Under the pieces are notes generated by a model, which was not told the DNA's origin, searched no databases, and saw only the letters and a program-made list of their open reading frames with translations. 64,000 bases of DNA from CAVSUR01 sp963846005 (GTDB taxonomy: Bacteria; Actinomycetota; Actinomycetes; Streptosporangiales; Streptosporangiaceae), in the NCBI GenBank assembly GCA_963846005.1, contig CAWJUH010000001.1:434001-498000 (forward strand). The letters run 5' to 3'. Shown piece by piece: positions 48,482-55,985 of this stretch. Both the position numbers and the translations under genes were made by a program. Every line of letters begins with the position of its first letter. The stretch's first letter is position 1.

Positions 48482-49510
48482 CAATTCCGCGGCGGCCCCG
48501 GCCCAGCCGCCCCCGGCTCCGGCGGCCCCGGCGCAGGCGGCCCCGCCTCCCGGACAGGCGATGCCGCTGCCCGGCGCGGCCGGCGTGGCCGCGGCGGGCA
48601 TGGCCCCGCCGGGGCCGGCGGGGGCGGCCTGGCGGGAGCGCTGGGCGGCGAGGTCCGCGCCGGCCTGCCCGGCTGGCGCCGGGCGCTGGCGGCGTTCTGG
48701 GAGAACAAGCTGGGCGTGACCGGCGTGGTCCTGGTAGTCCTGGTGATCGCGTTCTGCTTCATCGGCCCGCTGCTATATCACACCGACCAGATCAGCCCCA
48801 ACGCCGCGCAGATCAACCTGCCGCCGTCGGCCAGCCACCCGCTCGGCACGGACTATGTCGGGTTCGACGTGCTCGGCCGGCTGATGGCCGGCGGCCAGAG
48901 TTCGATCGAGATCGGCCTGGCGGTCGCGGTGGTGGCCACCGCGTTCGGCGTGCTGTGGGGAGCGCTGTCGGGCTACCTCGGCGGCCTGGTGGACAGCGTG
49001 ATGATGCGGGTGGTCGACGTCGTGCTCGCGATTCCGTCGATCTTCTTGTTCATCTACCTGGCCACCGTGTTCAAGCCGACCGTGGGCTTGCTGATCCTGG
49101 TGGTCTCGGCCCTGTCGTGGGTCGGCCCGGCCCGGCTGGTGCGGGGCGAGGCGCTGTCGCTGCGGGTCCGCGAGTACGTGCAGGCCGTGAAGGTCATGGG
49201 CGGCCGGTCGCCGCGGATCGTGGTCCGGCACATCGTGCCGAACACCATCGGGACGATCGTGGTCAACGCCACCTTCCAGGTCGCCGACGCGATCCTGATC
49301 CTGGCCACGCTGAGCTTCCTCGGCTTCGGGCTGCCGCCGCCCGCGGCCACCTGGGGCGGCATGCTGTCCGAGGGCACGAACTTCCTCTACGACGGCTACT
49401 GGTGGCAGATCTACCCGGCCGGGATCATGATCGCGATGACCGTGATCGCCTTCAACTTCATCGGGGACGCGCTGCGCGACGCGCTCGAAGTGCGGTTGCA
49501 GCGCCGGTGA
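48474..49510 (+). CDS. ABC transporter permease, DppC/OppC type (probable one-base frameshift near the 5' end)
   Basis: The conserved part from residue TGVVLVVLVIAFCFIGPLLY carries the DppC fold, with an EAA loop EYVQAVKVMGGRSPRIVVRH and about five to six helices. Its frame has no good start: the first GTG (48716) falls right at the first helix with no ribosome binding site. The ATG at 48474 overlaps the previous stop and encodes a Pro/Ala-rich, cytosolic N-terminus ending WRERWAARS. The frame then changes to LPGWRRALAAFWENKLG. One missing base near 48651-48654 would restore a 345-residue protein. If no error exists, only a 264-residue form from 48716 is made. Confidence 0.82.
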
Positions 49511-49564
49511 CCAGCCCCGCCGGGCCGGCGCGCGGTGACGGCGGCCGTGGGGTAGGACTGGGGC

Positions 49565-50830
49565 ATGAACCGTCTCGACAACCCGGTCCGGGACTACGCC
49601 TGGGGCTCGGCCGGGGACATCCCGGGCTTCCTCGGCACCCCGGCGCCCGGCGGCCCGGTCGCCGAGCTGTGGATCGGCGCGCATCCCGACTCGCCGTCGC
49701 AGGTGGTGCGCGACGGGCAGGCCCGGTCGCTGGCCGAGGTGATCGCCGCGGACCCGGCCGGGGAGCTCGGGCCGGGCGTGGCGGCCAGGTTCGGGCCCCG
49801 GCTGCCGTTCCTGCTCAAGCTGATCTCGGCGGCCCGGCCGCTGTCGCTGCAGGTGCACCCGGACAAGGACCGGGCGCAGGCCAGGTTCGCCGCGCAGCAG
49901 CGCGACGGGGCGGCCGGCCGGGACTACACCGACGACAACCACAAGCCGGAGCTGGTCTGCGCGCTGCGGGACGGGTTCAGCGCGCTGTGCGGGTTCCGGC
50001 CGCTGGCCGCGACCCGGGAGCTGCTGGCTGAGCTGGCCGTGCCCGGGCTCGCGGACGTAGCGGCCCGGCTCGGCCGCCCGGCCGGCGACGGCCGCCCGGC
50101 CGCCGGGGACGAAGACGGCGGGCACGGGCACGGGCACGGGGACGGGGAAGGGGACGCCGGGCGGGTGCGCGAGGTCGTCACCGAGATCCTCACCGGGCCG
50201 GGCGACCCGGCGCCGGTCATCGGCGCGCTGCGCGCGGCCTGCGAGCGGGTGGCCGCCGGCGGCGGCTCGTGGGCGGCGGCCTGCCGCGGCTACGCGGTCG
50301 TCGCGGCCGCCTATCCGGCTGATCCGGGCGTGCTGGTCGCGCTGCTGCTCAACCACGTCGAGCTGGCCGCCGGGGACGGGGTCTTCGTCGGGGCCGGGGT
50401 GCCGCACTGCTACCTGAGCGGGTTCGCCGCCGAGCTGATGGCCTGCTCGGACAACGTGCTGCGCGCGGGCCTGACCCCCAAGCGGGTCAACATCGCCGAG
50501 CTGCTCGCCATCCTCGACTTCCGGCCCGCTCCCCCGGTCGTGCTGCACGCCGAGCCCGACGGCCCAATGGAGACCTACCAGACCCCGGTGGCCGACTTCC
50601 GGCTCAGCCGTCTCCGGCTGGACGCCCGCCCGGCCGGCCTGCCGGGCGGCCGGGCTCAGATCGTGCTGTGCACCGAGGGCGTGGCCGTGCTGGCCGGCCA
50701 GGCCGGCCAGCAACTGCGGCTGCGCCGCGGCGAGTCGGCGTACCTGTCCGCGGCCGACGAGGGCCTCACCGCGGCCGGCCCGGACGGCCCCGCCGTGCTG
50801 CTCCGCGCGACAACGGGCCCGGGCACCTAG
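49565..50830 (+). CDS. manA: Mannose-6-phosphate isomerase, type I
   Basis: A 421-residue zinc-dependent cupin enzyme interconverting mannose 6-phosphate and fructose 6-phosphate. The start NPVRDYAWGS, the metal-site motif LSLQVHPDK (about residue 100) and NHKPELVCAL are typical. GVPHCYLSGFAAELMACSDN with DNVLRAGLTPKRVN follows. A His/Gly/Asp-rich insert (GGHGHGHGDGEGD, about residue 190) from a short GGCACG repeat is unusual and lies in the lid-like helical part. It follows the permeases by 54 bp on the same strand, so it may belong to the accessory operon. Confidence 0.9.
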   Translation: MNRLDNPVRDYAWGSAGDIPGFLGTPAPGGPVAELWIGAHPDSPSQVVRDGQARSLAEVIAADPAGELGPGVAARFGPRLPFLLKLISAARPLSLQVHPDKDRAQARFAAQQRDGAAGRDYTDDNHKPELVCALRDGFSALCGFRPLAATRELLAELAVPGLADVAARLGRPAGDGRPAAGDEDGGHGHGHGDGEGDAGRVREVVTEILTGPGDPAPVIGALRAACERVAAGGGSWAAACRGYAVVAAAYPADPGVLVALLLNHVELAAGDGVFVGAGVPHCYLSGFAAELMACSDNVLRAGLTPKRVNIAELLAILDFRPAPPVVLHAEPDGPMETYQTPVADFRLSRLRLDARPAGLPGGRAQIVLCTEGVAVLAGQAGQQLRLRRGESAYLSAADEGLTAAGPDGPAVLLRATTGPGT

Positions 50831-50903
50831 CGCGCGGAGAGCCGGATCAGCGCGCAGAGTGCGTGAACCTCCGCGGCACGATCCGCCGCGTCAAGCGGGC
50901 CTG

Positions 50904-52658
50904 TTACGGGCGGGCCGCACCGGGCGCGGGCGGCTTGGCGTCGAGCCCGGCCTCCTTGCGCTGGGCGGCGGTGATCGGGGTCGGCGCGCCGGTCAGCGGG
51001 TCGTGACCGGACGCCGCCTTCGGGAAGGCAATCACCTCGCGGATCGAGTCCCGCCCGGTGAGCAGCATCAGCAGCCGGTCCCAGCCGAACGCGATGCCGC
51101 CGTGCGGCGGCGGCCCGTACCGCAGCGCGTCCAGCAAGAACCCGAACTGCGATGCCGCCTGCTCCCGGGACAGCCCGATTACGTCGAACACCCGCTGCTG
51201 CACGTCCGGCCGGTGGATCCGGATCGAGCCGCCGCCGATCTCGGTGCCGTTGCAGACGATGTCGTAGGCGTCGGCCAGCGCCCCGGCCGGCTCGGCGTCG
51301 AACTTGTCCGCCCACTCCGGCAGCGGCGCGGTGAACGGGTGGTGCACGGCGGTCCAGCCGCCCTCGCCGTCATCGGTGAACATCGGCGCGTCCACCACCC
51401 AGGTGAACGCCCAGGCCGCGGGATCGATCAGCCCGCAGCGGTGGCCGATCTCCAGCCGGGCCGCGCCGAGCAGCTCCCGGGTCGCGTGCGGCGGCCCCGC
51501 CGCGAAGAACACGCAGTCCCCCGCGGCGGCCCCGGCCGCGGCGGGCAGCCCGGACCGCTCGGCCTCGCTCAGGTGCCTGGCCACCGGCCCGGCGTCCGAT
51601 ACCGCGCCGTTCTCGTCGATCAGCACGTAGGCCAGCCCGCGGGCGCCGCGGGAGCGGGCCCACTCCTGCCAGCCGTCCAGCTCGCGCCGGGACTGGCCGG
51701 CCCCGCCGGGCATGACCACCGCGCCGGTGTAGGGGGCCTGGAAGACCCGGAACTCGGTCTGGCCGAAGTAGCTGGTCAGCTCGGTGAGTTCCTGGCCGAA
51801 CCGCAGGTCGGGCTTGTCGGAGCCGAAGCGCGCCATCGCGTCGGCGTAGGTCATCTGGCCGATCGGCCGCGGCACCTGGTACCCGGTCAGCTCCGACCAC
51901 AGCCGCGCCACCAGGTCCTCGGCCACCTCGACCACGTCGGCCCTGGTCACGAAGGACATCTCCAGGTCGATCTGGGTGAACTCGGGCTGCCGGTCGGCGC
52001 GGAAGTCCTCGTCCCGGAAGCAGCGGACCAGCTGGTAGTAGCGCTCCATCCCGGCCACCATCAGCAGCTGCTTGAACAGCTGCGGCGACTGCGGCAGGGC
52101 GTAGAAGCTGCCGGGCTGCAGCCGGACCGGGACCAGGAAGTCGCGCGCGCCCTCGGGCGTGGACCGGGTCAGGAACGGGGTCTCGACCTGCACGAACCCG
52201 TGGTCTCGCATCACGTCGCTGACCAGGTAGGCGGCGGCCGACCGGGCCCGCAGCGCGGCGGCCATCTCCGGCCGCCTGATGTCGAGGTAGCGGTAGCGCA
52301 GCCGGATGTCCTCGCTCAGCGCGCCGCCACCCTCGACCGGGAACGGCAGCGGGTCGGCCGCCGACAGCACCTCCAGCACGGACGCGGCCACCTCGACCTC
52401 GCCGGTGGGCAGCTCGGGGTTCTCGTTGCCGGCCTGCCGCCGCCGGACCTCGCCGGTGACCAGGACGCAGAACTCGGCGCGCAGCTCGTGCGCAACGTCC
52501 TCCGAGCGCAGCACGACCTGGACCACGCCGCTGGCGTCGCGCAGGTCGATGAACACCACGCCGCCGTGATCGCGCCGCCGCGCGACCCAGCCGGCCAGCG
52601 TGACCGTGGTGCCGGCCTGCGCGGCGCGCAGCGCGCCCGCCTCGTGCGTGCGGATCAT
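50904..52658 (-). CDS. aspS: Aspartyl-tRNA synthetase (bacterial type)
   Basis: A 584-residue class II synthetase. The N-terminal OB-fold anticodon domain has VTLAGWVARRRDHGGVVFID. The catalytic core has SPQLFKQLLMVAGMERYYQL, CFRDEDFRADRQPEFTQIDL and the C-terminal motif 3 GGIAFGWDRLLMLLTG. The bacterial GAD insertion domain is present (about residues 290-410). Whether it is discriminating or also charges tRNA-Asn cannot be told. The hisS gene that usually precedes it in actinobacteria is absent: the 235-bp gap to the MBL gene (52659-52893) shows no feature that I can support. Confidence 0.96.
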   Translation of the reverse strand: MIRTHEAGALRAAQAGTTVTLAGWVARRRDHGGVVFIDLRDASGVVQVVLRSEDVAHELRAEFCVLVTGEVRRRQAGNENPELPTGEVEVAASVLEVLSAADPLPFPVEGGGALSEDIRLRYRYLDIRRPEMAAALRARSAAAYLVSDVMRDHGFVQVETPFLTRSTPEGARDFLVPVRLQPGSFYALPQSPQLFKQLLMVAGMERYYQLVRCFRDEDFRADRQPEFTQIDLEMSFVTRADVVEVAEDLVARLWSELTGYQVPRPIGQMTYADAMARFGSDKPDLRFGQELTELTSYFGQTEFRVFQAPYTGAVVMPGGAGQSRRELDGWQEWARSRGARGLAYVLIDENGAVSDAGPVARHLSEAERSGLPAAAGAAAGDCVFFAAGPPHATRELLGAARLEIGHRCGLIDPAAWAFTWVVDAPMFTDDGEGGWTAVHHPFTAPLPEWADKFDAEPAGALADAYDIVCNGTEIGGGSIRIHRPDVQQRVFDVIGLSREQAASQFGFLLDALRYGPPPHGGIAFGWDRLLMLLTGRDSIREVIAFPKAASGHDPLTGAPTPITAAQRKEAGLDAKPPAPGAARP

Positions 52659-52893
52659 TGCCTCTCAGCCTTCCTCTTCTTCTTTTAAAGATCACAAGCA
52701 TATTGGCCAGCAACAAGGTGCCCGGCCAGCCCGGCACGGCCGTCCGGGACTGCTGCGCCCGGCTCGCCCGCCGGACAGCCGCCCAGACAGGCCCGGCCGG
52801 CACCGCCCGACTGACCTGCCGGACAGCCGGACATTCGCAGACGGCCGGCCGGACCGCGGCGTCCCGGTCAGGCTGCCCGGCACCGCCCGCCGG

Positions 52894-53652
52894 TCACAGC
52901 CCGCGGGCCGGCCCGGACGACGGCGCGAGGCCGGCCAGGAACGGATTAGCCTGCCGCTCGGCCCCGATCGTGGTCTGCGGGCCGTGGCCGGGCAGCACCA
53001 CGGTCGGGTCGGGCAGCGGCAGGCACACCCGGGCCAGGCTGTCCAGGATGGACTGGTAGTCGCCGCCGGGCAGGTCGGTGCGCCCGATCGACCCGGCGAA
53101 CAGCAGGTCGCCGGTGAACATGATGCCCGCCGCGGTGTCGCCGCCGCCCGCCTCCGGCCCGCCGTCCGGAGTCCCCGCGGCCAGGTCCCCGCCGCCGGCC
53201 GCCCCGGGCGGCAGCCCGAAGGTGACCGAGCCGGGCGTGTGACCGGGCGCGTGGTCCACCGTGATGCTCACCCCGGCCAGTTCCAGCGTCAGGCCCGGGG
53301 CCAGTTCCCTGACCTCGTCGGGCTCGGTGAACTCCAGGCCGCGCAGCAGCTGCTGGCCGGCCATCAGCCCGAACCCGCGGGCCGGGTCGGTCAGCAGGCC
53401 GCGGTCTCCGGGGTGGATGTAAGCGGGGATGTTCTTCGCGCCGCACACCGGCGCGACCGACCAGATGTGGTCGATGTGCCCGTGGGTGAGCAGCACGGCG
53501 GCCGGCCGCAGCCGGTACCGGCGCAGCAGTTCCTCGATGCCCGGCTGCGCGTCCTGCCCGGGGTCGATGATCAGGCATTCCGAGCCCGCCGCGGCGGCCA
53601 CCAGGTAGCAGTTCGCGGCGAACGAGCCGGCCGGGAACCCGGCAATAAGCAC
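52894..53652 (-). CDS. Glyoxalase II-like metallo-beta-lactamase fold hydrolase
   Basis: A 252-residue MBL protein. The metal motif is LLTHGHIDHIWSV (about residue 59). Further ligands lie in DHAPGHTPGSV (about residue 136), FTGDLLFAGSIGRTD (about residue 185) and VVLPGHGPQTT (about residue 222). That set matches the glyoxalase II group, which hydrolyses S-lactoylglutathione-like thioesters, though actinobacteria lack glutathione and the substrate may be mycothiol-linked (inference). A Gly/Ala-rich insert interrupts residues ~160-180. The GTG start is chosen because AAGGAGG lies 6 bases before it. It is divergent from the cyclophilin gene. Confidence 0.85.
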   Translation of the reverse strand: MLIAGFPAGSFAANCYLVAAAAGSECLIIDPGQDAQPGIEELLRRYRLRPAAVLLTHGHIDHIWSVAPVCGAKNIPAYIHPGDRGLLTDPARGFGLMAGQQLLRGLEFTEPDEVRELAPGLTLELAGVSITVDHAPGHTPGSVTFGLPPGAAGGGDLAAGTPDGGPEAGGGDTAAGIMFTGDLLFAGSIGRTDLPGGDYQSILDSLARVCLPLPDPTVVLPGHGPQTTIGAERQANPFLAGLAPSSGPARGL

Positions 53653-53863
53653 GGCAGCCCTCCTTGCCGGATAATGAACCCTGCGCCGGTACCAGGCTAC
53701 CGAGGGCAGCGGCCTGACCGCGCCGGACCGGCCGGGACGCGCGGCGCGCGGCAGCGCAGCGTCGAACTGGTAACAGTGGCGTAATAATCTGCCGCACGCC
53801 GCTACGATTCGCGAAGTTTCGCTGATCATAGGCTCGGAAGCGACGCCGGGAGGGACCGACCAG

Positions 53864-54706
53864 GTGGCGGGTAAAAAGGAACGCCAGCGCAAGCTCGCCA
53901 GGGAGCACTACCAGCGCCAGGCGGAACGTCGCGCGGAGCGCAACCGGCAGGCGCGCAAGTGGTCGGTCGCCGTGGTCGCCGCCATCGTGGTGGCGGGCCT
54001 CGGCGTCGGCAGCGCGGCACTGGCCGGGGTGTTCTCCTCCGGCGGCACCGCGGGCGCCGCCGGGGCCAGCACCTCCCCGAGCGCGGCGGCCAGCCCTTCC
54101 AGCCCGAGCGCCAGCGCCACCGCCGCCCCGGTCAGTGAGCCCGCGCACCACTGCGGCTACACCGCGAGCGGCACCGCGGCGCGCAAGGTCACGTTCCCGC
54201 CCGCGACACCGGACTGGCGCGCCCGCTACACCGCGACGATCCGCACCAACCGGGGCACGATCACGATCAAGCTGCTGAACAGCGAGGCCACCTGCACGGT
54301 CAACTCGTTCGTCAGCCTGACGAAGCAGAAGTTCTTCAACAAGACCCACTGCCACCGGCTGACCACCTCCGGCATCTACGTGCTGCAGTGCGGGGACCCG
54401 ACCGGCACCGGCAGCGGCGGCCCCGGGTACAAGTTCAACGATGAGAACCTGACCGGCGCGAAGTACACGGCCGGGACGGTCGCGATGGCCAACTCCGGCG
54501 CGGACACCAACGGCAGCCAGTTCTTCCTGGTCTACAAGAACTCGCTGACGCTGCCGGCCGATTACCCGCCGTTCGGCACGATTACCGGCGGGCTCAATAT
54601 CATCCAGAAAGTAGCCAAGGCGGGCAGCGACAACTCCAACGGTTCCGGCGACGGGCATCCCAAGGAGAAGGTCGAGATCACGAGCGTGACCATCAAGAAG
54701 ACCTGA
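53864..54706 (+). CDS. Membrane-anchored cyclophilin-type peptidyl-prolyl isomerase
   Basis: A 280-residue protein. A basic N-terminus (residues 1-30) is followed by one transmembrane helix (about 33-54, VAVVAAIVVAGLGVGSAALA), a Ser/Ala/Pro linker and an extracellular cyclophilin domain. That domain has TIRTNRGTITIKL, FFNKTHCHRLT, TVAMANSGADTNGSQFFLVY and FGTITGGLNIIQKV. The catalytic Arg of the classical family is not in its usual FHR place, where CHRL is read. The start is a GTG preceded by GGGAGGGA. It lies in the conserved relA-MBL neighbourhood and would act on secreted proteins. Confidence 0.88.
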   Translation: MAGKKERQRKLAREHYQRQAERRAERNRQARKWSVAVVAAIVVAGLGVGSAALAGVFSSGGTAGAAGASTSPSAAASPSSPSASATAAPVSEPAHHCGYTASGTAARKVTFPPATPDWRARYTATIRTNRGTITIKLLNSEATCTVNSFVSLTKQKFFNKTHCHRLTTSGIYVLQCGDPTGTGSGGPGYKFNDENLTGAKYTAGTVAMANSGADTNGSQFFLVYKNSLTLPADYPPFGTITGGLNIIQKVAKAGSDNSNGSGDGHPKEKVEITSVTIKKT

Positions 54707-54746
54707 CCAGTAGCGCGCCGGTCAGGTCCCGAGCAGGAGGTGTGCA

Positions 54747-55985
54747 GTGAGCACCGCCAGCGATCCGTGGGGCCGGGTAGCCGAGGACGGCACCGTCTAC
54801 GTCCGCACCGCCGACGGCGAGCGGATGGTGGGCTCCTGGCAGGCCGGCAGCCCGGACGAGGCGATGGCCTTCTTCACGCGCAAGTTTGACTCGCTGGAGA
54901 CCGAGGTCAGCCTGCTCGAGCAGCGGATTGCCACCACCGACCTGTCCGCGGCCCAGGCCACGGCGACGATCAGCCGGCTGCTGGCCGCGGTGACCGACGC
55001 GCACGCCGTCGGCGACCTGGACGGCCTGCGCTCCCGGCTGGAGGCGATGACCGGCCTGGTCGACCGGCGGCGGGAGGAGCACCGGGCCGCCCGCGAGCAG
55101 GCCCGCACCGAGGCGGTCGAGGTCAAGGAGCGGATCGTCGCCGAGGCGGAGCAGATCGCGGCCGAGGCGACGCACTGGAAGGCCGGCGGCGAGCGGATGC
55201 GCGAGCTGCTGGAGGAGTGGAAGACCGCGCCGCGCGGTGACCGGACCGTGGAGGCGGCGCTGTGGAAGCGGCTGTCGGCCGCGCGCAACGCCTTCACCAA
55301 GCGCCGCAAGGCCTATTTCTCGCACCTGGAAGAGGAACGCGAGGTGGTCAGGGCGCGCAAGGAGAAGCTGGTCACCGAGGCCGAGGCGCTGTCGGGCTCG
55401 GCCGACTGGGGCCCGACCGCGTCGGCCTACCGGGACCTGATGCGGTCCTGGAAGCAGGCCGGGCGGGCCGACCGGGCCAGCGAGGACGCGCTGTGGGAGC
55501 GGTTCAAGTCCGCGCAGGACACGTTCTTCACCGCCCGGTCCGAGGCGTTCTCGGCCAAGGACGCCGCGCTGCGCGAGCACGCCGTGGTCAAGGAGCAGCT
55601 GCTGACCGAGGCGGAGAAGCTGCTGCCGGTTACCGACACCCGGGCGACCCGGGCGGGGCTGCGCGAGATCCAGGAGAAGTGGGAGCAGGCCGGGCCGGTG
55701 CCGCGGGACGCGCAGGACCGGCTGGAGGGCGGCCTGCGCAAGGTCGAGGAAGCGGTCCGCAGGGCCGAGGACTCGCACTGGAAGCGGTCCAGCCCCGAGG
55801 CGCTGTCCCGGGCCCGGGGCACCGTCGACCAGCTGCGCGCCGCGATCGCCCAGCTGGAGAAGCAGCTGGCCAAGGCCACCGACCGCGGCGACGACAAGAG
55901 CAGGCAGCAAGCCGAAGAAGCCCTCGCCGCCCGCAAGTCATGGCTCACCGAGGCCGAGCACACCCTGGCCGAGCTATCGGGCTAG
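54747..55985 (+). CDS. DUF349 domain protein
   Basis: A 412-residue, highly helical cytosolic protein. Three DUF349 repeats with W-K-x-A-G and F-x-A-R spacing are seen: EEWKTAPRGDRTVEAALWKR, MRSWKQAGRADRASEDALW and IQEKWEQAGPVPRD. Coiled-coil segments fill the N-terminus and the last ~80 residues. Function unknown. The GTG at 54747 has AGGAGG 8 bases upstream. Its TAG stop shares the CTAG at 55982-55985 with the convergent relA stop. Confidence 0.9.
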   Translation: MSTASDPWGRVAEDGTVYVRTADGERMVGSWQAGSPDEAMAFFTRKFDSLETEVSLLEQRIATTDLSAAQATATISRLLAAVTDAHAVGDLDGLRSRLEAMTGLVDRRREEHRAAREQARTEAVEVKERIVAEAEQIAAEATHWKAGGERMRELLEEWKTAPRGDRTVEAALWKRLSAARNAFTKRRKAYFSHLEEEREVVRARKEKLVTEAEALSGSADWGPTASAYRDLMRSWKQAGRADRASEDALWERFKSAQDTFFTARSEAFSAKDAALREHAVVKEQLLTEAEKLLPVTDTRATRAGLREIQEKWEQAGPVPRDAQDRLEGGLRKVEEAVRRAEDSHWKRSSPEALSRARGTVDQLRAAIAQLEKQLAKATDRGDDKSRQQAEEALAARKSWLTEAEHTLAELSG

